Source: Immersiella caudata
Lineage: Eukaryota > Ascomycota > Sordariomycetes > Sordariales > Lasiosphaeriaceae
Length of the DNA stretch: 64,000 nucleotides
Assembly: GCA_030512335.1 (NCBI GenBank)
Contig: JAULSU010000006.1
Location: 2,790,001-2,854,000, forward strand
Reading direction: 5' to 3'
Position numbers and translations under genes: made by a program
In this document: one piece after another, positions 21,626 to 33,685 of the stretch
Numbering within the stretch: the stretch's first letter is position 1
Layout of the letters: each line of letters opens with the position of its first letter
Notes under the pieces: generated by a model
Told to the model about the DNA's origin: nothing
Databases searched by the model: none
Seen by the model: only the letters and a program-made list of their open reading frames with translations

Positions 21626-22983
21626 GTTGAGAGAGTTTGTCGGTGGATAGGTTGCCGGTCGGTTGGGCAGGCTTGAACGTCGTCGAGGGAATTGGCGAAG
21701 TTGCGGATTTTGGTGGTTCAGGTGCAGCGACAAATCTCGAGTTTTTTTCTGTGTGATTTGCGGGACCACCAGGGCTTGAATTTCGCTGTGGCTATCGGCT
21801 TGGCGTGGCTGTGCGGTAAGAAAGTTTGTGGCTTATCGCTCACCTCGGTGAAGGGCATACCAGCGCCCGGGCCCCCTGCACCTGTGAGGCAGTCTTACAC
21901 ACGGATATTCACCTGTTTGGTAGGTAGGCTACCTGTTCTCTAACGGAAAGTGCTGGCTTTCGCCTAGCAGGAAGTTACTGATCGATTTTTTACCTCCATT
22001 TCTATTTCATCATCAACCACTGGGAACAGGCTCTTTAAGAGCTCGATCCGAGGCACCGACGAATTCATGACCTGGGTCCTGTGCCTATGATAATCTCTCA
22101 GCCAGGCAGTGGAAGAATGAAATCTCATTCAACCTCCGTATTAATAAAGCCTAGTTCTGAGCTTTCACCCCCGGGACCCCCGCCATCCGCTGTACCGCGG
22201 CCTGAAGCACCCTCGTCCAACCGCTGTTACACATGGGAACTTCGTTCTTCAATATGAGCCCTGAGCACCGCCTTTTGGGCCCCCAGAATCCCTGCCTGAC
22301 TATGATTGTAATTCACTGTTCTTACTGGAAGCTCTGACGAACTTAGTTCGATGCCTGTGGTGTTGGTGGGGGCGGGTTGTGGGCTGCCCAGTGGTTAAAC
22401 GCCCCACCCCCGCTGACTATCCGGCTGGGTTTTCAATGCCGAGTGGTGGCCTCAAACAAGGTCGCTGACCTTTCTGGCTCTGGCCCCTGCCACCACCCGG
22501 AATCGTATTTCTTGTACAAACCTGACATAGACGACAACAGCAAAGGTGCAAGGACAATCTGACAGAGCTTTCAACACCATATCAGCGGCCAAATTCCACT
22601 GTGAGAGGTGTCAATTACATTTGAATGCCTCAGGGCCATCATCAAAGATCTTTGAGTGACTCCGAAGGCCTCTCTCCATCTGCAAAACACTTTCGGCAAA
22701 TTATCTGAAGCCTCGGGTCCAACAAGAAATACCTTGACTAATCAACGCCAGGTCCCTCGGGGGGTTTTTGCCTCGCCGTTCATCCAGACCAGTGCCGTGG
22801 CGGCAAACCAACGGGCAAAGTGGCTTTTCCAACCATCTTATGAGCCTTCACTGAGTTTGTTGAGCCGGGTCGCTTCTCTACTCTTGGTGACTTTCTACGT
22901 TTTTCCAAAGTTTTTTCTCCCCATTGATTTCATCCTCGTCTTTTCGCACACACTTCCGTTCGACGCATTCGCAGCAGACCATC
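21626..22983. other. divergent promoter region, rps29 / PDI
   Basis: 1.36 kb between divergent starts. A string near 22385-22400 resembles a tRNA A-box but has no matching B-box or fold. The pyrimidine-rich 150 bp before 22984 look like the PDI leader. No other gene is seen. Confidence 0.5.
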
Positions 22984-24125
22984 ATGCTTCTCAAGAGCTT
23001 TGTGGCTGCCAGCCTCACGGCGATCGCCGCCGCGGGATCGGCTGTCCTCGACCTCACCCCCGCCAACTTCGACGACGTCGTTCTCAAGTCCGGCAAGCCC
23101 ACACTCGTTGAGTTCTTCGCACCATGGTGTGGCCACTGCAAGAACCTTGCGCCCGTCTGGGAGGAACTCGCAACCTCGTTCGAGCACGCCAAGGACAAGG
23201 TTCAAATCGCAAAGGTTGATGCCGATGCCGAGAAGTCCTTGGGCAAGCGCTTCGGCATTCAGGGCTTCCCGACGCTGAAGTGGTTCGATGGAAAGAGCGA
23301 CACACCCACCGACTACTCGGGTGGTCGTGACCTTGATGCTCTCAGCGATTTCATCACCGACAAGACCGGCGTCCGCACCAAGAAGAAGGCGCAACAGCCG
23401 ACCAGCGTCAAGATCCTCACCGACGGCACCTTCAAGAAGACAATTGGTGACAAGCACGTCTTGGTTGCTTTCACCGCCCCTTGGTGCGGACGTAAGTGCT
23501 TGGGAGCGGAATCTAGATAAATTACCGAGCTAACCGCTGCATTACAGACTGCAAGAACCTCGCTCCTGTCTGGGAGGACCTCGCTACCACCTACGCCAAC
23601 GAGGAGGATGTTGTGATCGCCAAGGTTGATGCCGAACACGAGGGCAGCAAGGCTACCGCTCAGGCGTACGGCGTCACGTCCTACCCTACCATCAAGTACT
23701 TCCCCAAGGGCAGCAAGGAGCCCGAGAACTACGACGGCGGTCGCAGCGAAGAGAACTTTGTCGAGTACCTGAACATCAAGGCCAAGACGCACCGTGTTGC
23801 GGGCGGCAGTCTCGACGACGAGGCTGGCCTCGTCGAGGTCCTCGATGACATTGTTGCCAAGTACGTCGCTGGCACCTCGCTGGCCGATGCTGCCGCTGAG
23901 GCCAAGAAGGCCGCCGCCGGGCTCAAGGACAAGTTTGCCTCTTACTATGTTCGTGTGTTCGACAAGTTGAGCAAGAACGAGGGCTACGTCGCCAAGGAGC
24001 TCGCTCGTCTTGAGGGCATCGTTGCCAAGGGTGGCCTTATCTCTACCAAGCTCGACGAGCTCACCTCCAAGGTCAACATTCTCAACAAGTTTGCCGAGAA
24101 GGTCGATGGCAAGGATGAGCTCTAA
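22984..24125 (+). CDS. protein disulfide isomerase, ERp38 / PDI-D (TigA) type
   Basis: ER-lumen thiol-disulfide oxidoreductase. Exons 22984-23491 and 23548-24125 give 361 aa. An N-terminal signal peptide is visible (MLLKSFVAASLTAIAAAGSA). Two thioredoxin domains follow, each with an active-site CGHC: Cys49/Cys52 and Cys168/Cys171. The single 56-nt intron splits the His codon of the second CGHC. After the second domain ('YDGGRSEENFVEYLN') comes an all-helical Ala/Lys-rich D domain of about 110 residues ('SLADAAAEAKKAAAGLKDKF'), as in ERp29 and the plant and fungal PDI-D class. The protein ends in KDEL. All expected parts are present. An unfolded-protein-response promoter is likely for this family, but I did not identify a response element. 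Confidence 0.95.
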
Positions 24126-24420
24126 GCCACGTATTTTGGGGTACATATGGTGAAATGAGAACGACGTGTGTATGCTGAAATGCTCGAGACATGTGATCCT
24201 CATATAGCAGCCACGGTTGGAGCAACGGGGGCACCGAATACCCGAAGGGGTGCTTTAGTTAGCGGGTTGGGTGTTGGTTTGAGAAGAGATAAAACAGTCT
24301 CTTCCGTATGAGCAAAAGTGAAAGACCAAGATCCCGTAGGCTTGGTGACTCCGTGAATTCCTTACCCTGGCTTCGTAACCAGAAATGCAGCTATCCATCC
24401 TACCCCTGTTCACCAATTCA

Positions 24421-24773
24421 TCAACCGGACCCCGAGTTTTTGTTGCTCGCAGCAAGTTGCGCCTCCAGGTTGTCCAGCCGCCGCGACATCTCATCCACTA
24501 CACAAGCCTCAATGTTAGCGCTCAGGGTTGTTGCAGGACTCTTGCGAAAAGCGACTCACTCTTTGCGAATATCTCGCTCGACACGCCGGCGAACTTGTTC
24601 GAGAGCGTGTTCAGCAGCTCATCAAGCTGCGCTGTGAGCTCGCCGCGGGCATCGTCTGCGGAGGTCTAGCACGGAGACAAAATATGAGGTTCTCACTCAA
24701 GTCTTGACTGAAAGGTGGTGTAGAGGAGCCTCACGTTGGCCTGGCTTGTGCTGGAGTTGGCGTTTGACGCCAT
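24421..24773 (-). CDS. heat shock factor-binding protein 1 (HSBP1) family
   Basis: Very small coiled-coil protein. Three exons, 24735-24773, 24560-24665 and 24421-24497, give 73 aa. Residues of the core read 'ELTAQLDELLNTLSNKFAGV', then 'SSEIFAKMDEMSRRLDNLEAQL'. This matches the HSBP1 heptad pattern, in which a single trimeric coiled coil binds the HSF trimerisation domain in animals and WASH-complex-related partners have been proposed. Each exon junction closes in frame. It is too small and too fragmented to appear as one open frame. It is convergent with the PDI gene (295 bp between stops) and divergent from the Dsc1-type ligase gene. The actual partner in this fungus is unknown. Confidence 0.85.
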
Positions 24774-25276
24774 CCCGTCCTGACCTGGGAGAGGGTGTTG
24801 GTCGAAAGTGTTTGTTGTGTGGTTCCGTAGTAACAGTGTTCCTGTCTGATTGGAAGCGTTGAGGGGTGTGAGGTAATATCGTCGTTTTCCCAACTGTTCG
24901 TTATTCCAAACGTTGAGAGTTCTCTCGAGTCTTGTTGTTCTTTGCCGCTGCCCGTGATCAATGGCGGGTTGATTCGATGGCGGTCGAAATGTGGGGCAAA
25001 GCGTACAGTATATATGGTGGGCATAGTCTCAGTATGCACTGTGTGCGAGGAAAGTGGGCCCATACTGGTACCTTGTTGGCGTCAGCGTGCGACTGAGCCT
25101 CACAGCTCACCTATGCTTTCATTCCTTTTCATCTCTAAACCTTCGATTTCCCGTCTTCTGTCCCGAACCCTTATGGGCAGATAAAAGCTATAATAATACA
25201 TTTAATTCCTTCCCGGGGTGTTTCTTTGATCCCCCAGAAAATGCACCGCCCATCTCAACCTTAGCCTCACGCGACG
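24774..25276. promoter_or_regulatory. bidirectional promoter, HSBP1 / Dsc1-type ligase
   Basis: 503 bp between two divergent ATGs. An AT-rich string around 25177-25203 (AGATAAAAGCTATAATAATA) sits about 75-100 bp before the ligase ATG and could serve as its TATA-like element. No sterol-response-like site was identified with confidence. Confidence 0.5.
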
Positions 25277-27883
25277 ATGCCTCAACCGGCGCAATCCCAG
25301 GACAGCGGGAGACTGGTCCTAGTCATCCTCCTGCTCTTTTGGCTCATGGCAACACCCGATAACGGCCCTGTGATGATATCCGGCCCGTCATTTGCCAGTT
25401 CCCGTTTGCAGCGCCAACGACAGGCACACGGTGTCCTCAACAGCACGAAATGGGGCGACTTCGCCCCGCGCTTGGTGGATGACGGCCAGGGGAACGTCCC
25501 GCGGTACTTAAATCTGACGGGGTTCCGTCAAGATGACGGGTATGGGTGGGAGGACTTTGGGAAGTTCCGAGACCGTTGTCGGGAGTGGAGTAGCAATGTG
25601 TTCTCGGGGAGGTCAGGAGGTGATGACTGGAACCGGCCGGGGCCGTCGCAGCTTCCGTGGAGGAATGCGACGGGGAGGGTGCACGGGGAGTGGGTAAGAA
25701 GGCCAGGCACGACGGTGAAGACGGCGGCTGAGTATAATCTTACGGCGATCGCCCCTGGGATTAGTTGGCCGGGAGGGCGTGGGGAATGGGGGAGGAACAT
25801 CACGGGCGCGCATGGGAAGATCCAGATGGAATTAGAGGAGTACGATGGGACGGCGGAGTATGTGGAAGAGTCGGAGAGTAAGGATGCGAGGTCGGCAGCA
25901 GTGGTAAGGGAGACTTCGGCGTCGGTTACGATGCAGGATGTTGCCAGCGGGACCATGAGTTGGACGATGCGGCTACATGGCGTACATTGGCCCCGCCAGG
26001 GTGCGATTTTGCTGGCGACTACCAGCGAGAAGTTTGCAGGGATATTTGCGTTGCCGCACCTTGCGCCGGGTCCTGAGTTCTTCCAGTCGAGCCAGAAGTT
26101 GCTGAACGTCACGCTGGATGAGGTTTTGAGGAGGAAGGAGAATGTCAGGTTTGCTGATCCAAGCAACCCATGGAGCTCTATCGTTGAGGGGCCGGACGAC
26201 CCCTGGGCTTTGGCGTCGCACTGCGAATACATCATGTATGTGCAGCTTTACCCGCTCGATGCCAGCGACACGCTATCAAACAATTATCACAACCACGCCA
26301 AGGACGGGTTTACGAGTCTCCTCGATGAGATGGAGAAAGAGCTCCGGTTCCCGACAGGGGCGCCAATCAAGAAGGTTCCGAATCTCAAAATGTCCATGGC
26401 GGCCTGGTCTCCGGACTGCGGTTACTTCTTGGAGTCGAAAGGGCCACCTCTGTACCCTGCCACCGATGGCCATCACTTGGTTGGCATGAAGGAAGAAGTG
26501 TTCCTTTACGAGTTTAAGATGTGGATTCTAGCCTTAGCTGTCATCTACATGGGAAAGATATGGCTCTTGAAGACCCAGATGAAGGAGACATGCACGCCAT
26601 CGACAGTCGGCCGTGTGAGCTTCTACACTGCCAGTCTGATGCTCCTTGCCGACGGCATCGTTTTCACGGTTGCTGCAGCGCTGAGTCTCGCAACTATCAA
26701 CACGTTTTTGGCAGGGCTCCTCCTCACCTTCTCAACCTTCATGTCGATGACTATCGGTGGCGCTTTCCTTTCCGATGTTTACAAGATCCAGGAACCGGAA
26801 CGGAGGAATCGTGAACGCAACCGGGGACAAAACGGCAATGGAAGCCCGCCCGCCGCCACCACTCCCGCCGCCACGCCTGCTCCGGCTCAGGGAGATGGAC
26901 TCCCCCGGCCTGTAACAGCACCGTCAGCTCGGCCGCCATCCCCACCGATCATCATCCCCTCCGACCAAGACATCGACGCTGAAATTGCCGAAGTCACCGC
27001 GGCCGCGGCCGCGGTACCTGCACCTGGAGTAGCTGTCACTGCCGCAGCTCGAGAACCTCAAGTAAGAACCTTCGCATCTCTCACCGGCCGTTTCGTCTTC
27101 CTCGGTATCGTTATCATTTTCCTCAGCATCGCCGCAACGTCCTGGCCAAGCCCTATCCGGAACTTCTACGTCAACGCCCTCGCCTTCATCTACCTGTCCC
27201 TCTGGGTACCCCAGATCTGGCGCAACATCCAGCGTAACAGCCGTCGCGCCTTCGCATGGCGCTTTATGATCGGGCAATCCGTCCTCCGCCTCGCGCCTTT
27301 CGCTTACTTTTACCTTCTCGAAGACAACATCATCTTCGCTGAACCTGACTGGACTACTTTTACCATTCTTATCGGCTGGCTGTGGGTGCAGCTCTGGATC
27401 CTGGCGTTCCAGGACGTCCTCGGCCCTCGATTTGGTATCCCTTCCTCCTGGGCCCCCGAGGCGTGGGACTACCACCCTATTCTCCGCGAGGATAACGTCG
27501 AAGCCGGCGGGCTACCCATCGGTTTGGTTGGCGCCTTCGAGAGCGCACCTGGGTCGCCAGAACCGCAGCGGAGCAAATCTTGGTCTCTCACAGCCTCAGA
27601 AGCGGGAGAAGGTATACAGGAACGAGAGAGAGATAAGGAGCGGGAGAAGAAAGGCACGCATATCAAGAGTATAGACTGTGCGATTTGTAGGGAGGTTCTA
27701 GAGGTGCCGGTGGTTAAGGCGGGCGCGGCGGATCCAACGGGCGGTGGTGTCGCTGGGGTGCTGGCAAGGAGGGCGTACATGGTTACGCCTTGTCGGCATG
27801 TATTTCATACAAAGTGTCTGGAAGGGTGGTTAAGGTTTAGGTTGCAGTGTCCTATTTGTAGGGAGGAGTTGCCGCCTTTGTGA
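25277..27883 (+). CDS. dsc1: RING E3 ubiquitin ligase, Dsc1/DscA/Tul1 type
   Basis: Catalytic subunit of the Golgi/endosomal DSC ubiquitin-ligase complex, which in fission yeast and Aspergillus is needed for SREBP cleavage. Single exon, 868 aa. An N-terminal hydrophobic segment ('LVLVILLLFWLMA', residues ~12-26) is followed by a luminal domain of about 390 residues. Multiple membrane spans begin near residue 415 ('WILALAVIYMGKIWLL'). Between the spans is a Pro/Ala-rich loop (~510-590). The C-terminal RING-H2 is complete: Cys801, Cys804, Cys839, His841, His844, Cys847, Cys858 and Cys861. There is an unusually long, Gly/Ala-rich insert (34 residues) between the second and third ligands. Architecture and length fit the family. 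Confidence 0.9.
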   Translation: MPQPAQSQDSGRLVLVILLLFWLMATPDNGPVMISGPSFASSRLQRQRQAHGVLNSTKWGDFAPRLVDDGQGNVPRYLNLTGFRQDDGYGWEDFGKFRDRCREWSSNVFSGRSGGDDWNRPGPSQLPWRNATGRVHGEWVRRPGTTVKTAAEYNLTAIAPGISWPGGRGEWGRNITGAHGKIQMELEEYDGTAEYVEESESKDARSAAVVRETSASVTMQDVASGTMSWTMRLHGVHWPRQGAILLATTSEKFAGIFALPHLAPGPEFFQSSQKLLNVTLDEVLRRKENVRFADPSNPWSSIVEGPDDPWALASHCEYIMYVQLYPLDASDTLSNNYHNHAKDGFTSLLDEMEKELRFPTGAPIKKVPNLKMSMAAWSPDCGYFLESKGPPLYPATDGHHLVGMKEEVFLYEFKMWILALAVIYMGKIWLLKTQMKETCTPSTVGRVSFYTASLMLLADGIVFTVAAALSLATINTFLAGLLLTFSTFMSMTIGGAFLSDVYKIQEPERRNRERNRGQNGNGSPPAATTPAATPAPAQGDGLPRPVTAPSARPPSPPIIIPSDQDIDAEIAEVTAAAAAVPAPGVAVTAAAREPQVRTFASLTGRFVFLGIVIIFLSIAATSWPSPIRNFYVNALAFIYLSLWVPQIWRNIQRNSRRAFAWRFMIGQSVLRLAPFAYFYLLEDNIIFAEPDWTTFTILIGWLWVQLWILAFQDVLGPRFGIPSSWAPEAWDYHPILREDNVEAGGLPIGLVGAFESAPGSPEPQRSKSWSLTASEAGEGIQERERDKEREKKGTHIKSIDCAICREVLEVPVVKAGAADPTGGGVAGVLARRAYMVTPCRHVFHTKCLEGWLRFRLQCPICREELPPL

Positions 27884-29945
27884 TGCAGTATGTCGTATAT
27901 TACTACTACAAGGATAGTTGGAGGAGGATGTATAGAGCGTATAGAAGTTTGCTGTATAATATTGCATCTCTTGCATTTAGTTTTAGCGTCGGTTTGTTAT
28001 GCCCCTCACCCCAGTTCAGTCCAGATTGTTTGCTTGCCCTTGTTGTTGGCATCGATACATCACTCAGCTCAGGCATGCCCCTTTTTCAAACATCCGATAT
28101 GAGATGGGGCTGAGGTAGGGGGTGAATGTTTGCTTTTTGCTATTTTGCCCGTTTTGGCATCAGGCTTAGTCGGCTGAATTCGTTACGGGGCTTACCGTAA
28201 TACGGATCGGGAGAGAAACTGAGATACTACACAGTTGGTGGGTGAGTGAGGCTGTGGGGAGTGGAAAGGTGCAATGGTGAGGCGCGACGCGGATCGTGAG
28301 TGTCCTGGTGGTTGTAGTGGTGGCCAGTTTTAGGGGTGCAGAGGTATTGATCAACGGCTGAGCATACTGGAATTTCGGACTCTCGATCCGAACGGCTCTT
28401 CTCTACATCAGGCGATGTCGTTGAGAGATTTTGAGACACTGTGTGGCGGATGGTGAGTGGTTGGCCGGCCCGCGGAAAGGAGTGCAGCGGCTGATGCTGG
28501 AGGGACAGCTGCGTCATGGTTCAATATATACGGGGTGTAACGGGAGAAAGTCTACGTAGGTGTGCATTTTCGTCGCCATCTGGGGAACGCGTAGACGGCC
28601 TCGGTGTGATTTTGATTGGCGGTAAAGACACCGATGGTGGGCTTGATGGTTGGCTCGCATCTGGTGCTTTCTCCAGATGGAGATGCAGTAGTCCGTTGGA
28701 TGCACCCGGTTGTCAAGTTCCAGACCGAGGCTCAGGATGTGAGAGACTTGGGAAGGTCGGATTCTATCGCATACAGCTGCGGAAGGTCGCCGTGGCCGTT
28801 TCGTTGACCCCGCATGTTGACCCCCTCGTCCCGGAGATGGAGGGTTGCCGACTTGATTGACGAGATTGAGGCTAGACTTGGCGTGGAGCTTAATCGTCGA
28901 AATGCCGTCGACGCCGAGAACCATCATGGTGCAGGGCTGCCGCCCAGCCTGTGGGTGCCTGGAAATAGGGTTGCAGACAGTTGTTCGCTGGTGCGCCGGG
29001 GGTTGAAGGGATGGAAATTTCAACGACTTGCCAGGTGCTGGGGTCCCCCAATATGTCCACACGGATTCGTCCGTCACCCTCGCCTCCAAATTATGGGTTG
29101 GAGGATTTGATGAGGCGGAAAGACGGGGGCAGAGGCACCACTCGCGTGCTTCTCATCCAATTTCAAGAGTGGCTCATCATTGGGCTTGTCGGGATGCTGG
29201 AATGGATGCTCCACCTACTCTTTCAAGAATGGGAGACTCCTGAATGGCGCAGCGGCCACAAGCCCAGCTCACGCCAGCATCGATTTCGTTTCGTCCCTCA
29301 TAAACACCCTCTCCTCTCACACGAGACGCGACGCTGCCGGCAATCTTACAACCTACTCATTGTCCTTGGTCTCTCCGTTGCCTCCACTCAGTCCCGAGCC
29401 GCCTCTCTCCCGTTCCCGCGCTGCTTGTTTGCGGAATCCCCAGCGGTCTGAAACGTCGCCAGTGGCCGGCCGCCTCTGGCCGCCGCTCGTCAACCGTCGT
29501 GTGGGCGTTTTTTTCCCTCGCGCCCGTCCTAAACCGATTGATTGAATCGTACATTAGAAGCTACAGCCCAAACAGCACTGGTCGTTTCTGACACCTGCTT
29601 GGTCCTTTCTTCGCAACGTGCAGATCCACCCCGATTTGGCCGAGCTTCCACAGGCAGTCTACCCTATCCCGGCAGCAAATGACGTCCTTGGCCCGCTCGT
29701 GAGCGCTGTGCATCACCAAACTCGAAGAGCTGAGCGGTGACAGGCTGGCTTGGCTGGTTACCTCTCCGCAGACGCCCCCGCCCCACGACGCTCGAAACTT
29801 GCTGGTAGGGCAGAAAGGTTGCCCGCATTGACGTGACGCCTTGGAGGCTGTGACCCCTCCAAGCGCGAGCTCTCAGGTTGCTGCCGGCCTGCGCTGTCGA
29901 CTCCTGATAAATTGTCGCGGTAACCCCGCGACCCCCTCCTAGACT
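27884..29945. other. 2.1-kb intergenic region
   Basis: No gene is supported. A 191-codon minus-strand frame (28514-29089) and overlapping plus-strand frames show no family motif and conflict with each other. The 3' part near 29.3-29.9 kb is pyrimidine-rich and likely holds the PSD2 leader. Confidence 0.45.
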
Positions 29946-32900
29946 ATGGTCCGCATCATCCCCAATCGTCTCAAACCGGGCTATTCGAGCAGCTCGACCG
30001 CCAATTCATCCCCAAACAGCCGAAACGTCAGTCCAATGAGGAGCAAAGGAGACTCGGCGAGCCCTGAGGGCTGCAAGGAGACGGGCCTTGTCCTAGCTGT
30101 GGCTGTCCTCCGGGTACGGCGGCCCGCATCACCCTCTGTCCCCATCCCGAGGAACACGGCGCACTGACTTTGTCGCCAGGCCAGAGATCTAGCTGCAAAG
30201 GACAGAGGCGGGACATCGGATCCGGTGAGTGCACTACAGCTTTCGGCTCGGGCCTTCAAGCTTGTTCCTCCCCGTTCCGCTCGGCACGCGGGAGCATGGC
30301 GCCGCTGCGTGGTTTTAACCTTTCACTTGGCTAACTCCCATCTCCCGTAGTATCTCGTACTTACCCTGGCCGACACAAAACATGTCACGCACTCGGTTCC
30401 CAAATCGCTGAACCCCGAATGGAACGAACAATGTCACCTGCCGATCAACGGCGTCCAGAGTCTCCTCCTGGACGTTTGCTGCTGGGACAAGGACCGGTTT
30501 GGAAAGGACTATCTTGGCGAATTCGACTTGGCCCTGGAGGAGATATTCGCCGACGAGAAGACGGAGCAGCCTCCCAAGTGGTATCCCCTCCAGAGCAAGC
30601 GCCCTGGTAAGAAGACGAGCGTTGTGTCTGGCGAGGTGCTACTGCAATTCACCCTCCTGGACCTGACGAACAGGGACGCGACGGATAAGCAGATTCTCGA
30701 GAAGTTCTACGCCATCGCGAAGTCCGTTCCCGCTATCGAATCAGTCTCGTCGAATCCCACACCCACCCGAACTCCGATACTGGCCCCCATGGGCAAGACC
30801 AAGCAGCCTGCATCGTCTCAGCCTAGTAGCAGCCAGGATGATAACGACGATGAGGACGACTACGAGGTCTACGAGGATGAAACTCCGGAGGACGAGGATC
30901 CCAACAAGCCTGAGACGATTGAGAAACGCAGGCGGCGCCTTCGAATCAAGGGCTTGAAGCGCAAGAAGCGTGACAACCCGTATGAGTTTGTGAACGGTGG
31001 CAGCGATGTCGTAGGCATCATCTTCTTGGAGATTTGCAACATCACCGACCTGCCCCCTGAATCCAACCTTACCAAAACAAGCTTCGACATGGACCCGTTT
31101 GTCGTGGCTTCGTTGGGCAAGAAGACGTACAGGACGAAGACGATCCGGCACAACCTCAATCCTGTGTTCAACGAGAAGATGATCTTCCAAGTTCTCGGGC
31201 ACGAGCAATCATACCAGTTTTCGTTCACCGTTATCGACCGTGACAAGTACTCGGGCAATGATTTTATCGCTTCCGTCAACTTCCCCGTCAAAGAGATCAT
31301 CGACAAGGCACCAAAGGCAGACCCGGAGACTGGGCTGTACAACCTCAAGGATGCGCCCGAGTATGCGCCGGTGCAGCGACCTCGTTTCATGAGGTTAAAC
31401 CTGTCCCGGACCTCCTCCGCGCAGAGCTTGAGCAAGCTCGGCAGGCCATCCCTCTCTAAGAACCCATCAGGCATAAATACTCCGACTGCAACAACCCCGG
31501 GAGCGCTTCTTACCCCCTCACTGGCCTCGCAAGGCCCTATTCTGGATGGTATCGCAGAATTTCCCACTCCCCAAACACCGGCCATTACGACAGGTCAGGT
31601 TCAGCCTCAAGACAACATCGTTGTCGCTGCCGCCGCCACCGCCGGGGAGATATCCCCTAATGATGGCGACGATGCTGAGTTTGTTCCGATTACCCTTCCG
31701 CTCAAGATGAAGAATCTGGAGAAGTGGGAGGACAAGCACAACCCTCAGCTGACCATTCGAGCCAAGTATATGCCTTACCCTGCGCTTCGGCAACAGTTTT
31801 GGCGGGCTATGCTAAAACAGTATGATACCGACGAGAGCGGGCGCATCAGCAAGGTAGAGCTGACGACGATGCTTGACACCCTCGGTTCTACGCTTCGCGA
31901 GTCCACGATTGATAGTTTCTTCCAGCGATTCCCTCACAAGGCTACCGATAGCGACGACGCCGAGGACTTGACGATGGACGAAGCGGTAATCTGTCTGGAG
32001 GATCAACTAGAAGCCAAGGCTAAACCTCAGGGTGTGGTAGACCGCGTAAAAGCTGCTCTGCCAGATACCAGCCAGGTGAAGAACCTCCTCAACGTGCCCA
32101 AGCTCGTCTCGACAGACACGGATGCGTCTGCGGATCCCAGCAACTCGCAGACTCCGATTGATTCGTCAACCATCTCTGTCCCCGAGCTCAGCACGCCGGG
32201 CGAGGAGGGTGACCTCTTGGAGCGGGAGGACCTGAACAACAGCGGCGGCGAAGAGCATGTTGTCGAGATTAGGGAATGTCCCATCTGCCACCAGCCTCGC
32301 TTGAACAAGCGAAAGGATACGGATATCATCACCCATATTGCTACCTGCGCGAGCCAGGACTGGCGCCAAGTGAACAACCTGATGATGGGCGGGTTCGTCA
32401 CCTCGAGCCAGGCCCAGCGCAAGTGGTACTCCAAGGTCATTACCAAGATCTCCTACGGAGGCTACAAGCTCGGTGCCAACTCAGCCAACATTCTCGTCCA
32501 GGATCGTCTCACAGGGCAGATCAACGAGGAGAAGATGAGTGTATATGTCCGATTGGGCATCCGTTTGTTATACAAGGGTTTGAAGTCCAACAGCATGGAG
32601 AAGAAGAGGAGTAAGTTTAGCCCACATTTCGATTTCTGCGCATTCCACGCTAACCAGAACCCAAGTTCGTAAGCTTCTCAAGAGTCTAAGCGTAAAGCAA
32701 GGCAAGAAGTTTGACGATCCCGCATCCAAGGCCGAGATTCCAAAGTTCATCGAGTTCCACCGTCTTGACTTATCAGAGGTGCTTCTGCCCCTCGAGGAGT
32801 TCAAAACGTTCAACGAGTTCTTCTACCGAGCTCTGAAGCCTGATGCTCGGCCTTGCTCCGCTCCAAACAACCCGCGCATCATCGTATCTCCAGCCGACTG

Positions 32901-33685
32901 CCGATCGGTTGTCTTCAACCGCCTCGACGTCGCAACCAAGGTGTGGGTCAAAGGTCGTGAGTTCAGCATCAAGCGCCTCCTTGGAGACGCCTACCCCGAG
33001 GACGCGAGCCGGTATGAGAACGGCGCGCTTGGTATCTTTCGTCTTGCGCCACAAGATTACCACCGCTTCCACATCCCTGTCGACGGCATCATGGGTGAGC
33101 CGAAGACCATCGCGGGCGAGTACTACACTGTCAACCCGATGGCCATCCGCTCAGCTCTCGATGTGTACGGCGAGAATGTGAGGATTCTAGTTCCCATAGA
33201 CAGCCCAGAATTTGGTCGTGTCATGGTCATCTGTGTTGGCGCCATGATGGTTGGCAGCACAGTCATCACGCGCAAGGCAGGCGAGGAAGTCAAGCGGGGC
33301 GAGGAGCTGGGCTACTTCAAGTTCGGCGGGAGCACACTCGTGGTGCTCTTTGAGCCTGGCAAGATGATGTTCGATGACGATCTGGTGGACAACTCTAACG
33401 GAGCGTTGGAGACATTGGTGAGCGTCCCCTCTGTATTTCTCCACGTTCAGCGCTAACTTGATACAGATTCGTGTCGGAATGTCCGTTGGTCACGCCCCGA
33501 ACGAGCCCCAGTGGACGCCAGACATGCGCAAAGATGCGGATCAAATCACGGAAGCGGAGAAGAAAGACGCAACCCGCCGCATCCAAGGTGCCAGCGGCGA
33601 GGTCGAGTCTCCAGAAGACAGCGGTGGCGACGAACTCGCCACCAGCGGGGTGCTACCCCCGTCAGCCAAGCCATCGCAGATCTAG
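29946..33685 (+). CDS. psd2: phosphatidylserine decarboxylase, PSD2 type (two C2 domains)
   Basis: Converts phosphatidylserine to phosphatidylethanolamine outside mitochondria (Golgi/endosome in yeast). Exons 29946-30113, 30180-30224, 30351-32610, 32666-33417 and 33467-33685 give 1147 aa. The first C2 domain spans roughly residues 45-160 and is assembled across two introns ('ARDLAAKDRGGTSDP' to 'YLVLTLAD'). The second C2 lies near 290-410. An EF-hand-like loop 'DTDESGRISKVEL' is near residue 560. A Cys-His block 'CPICHQP...HIATCASQDW' precedes the decarboxylase domain, which carries 'SPADCRS', 'YHRFHIPVDG' and the self-cleavage motif GGST, with Ser1047 as the predicted pyruvoyl precursor. All catalytic landmarks are intact. 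Linkers are Ser/Pro/Thr-rich. Confidence 0.93.

Noticed and set aside
22377..22470. A-box-like string resembling a tRNA-Ser/Leu 5' half
   Set aside because: No B-box and no closing acceptor stem downstream.
28514..29089. 191-codon minus-strand frame between the Dsc1 and PSD2 genes
   Set aside because: No domain recognised, overlapping plus-strand frames, and no splice-extended continuation that I could find.
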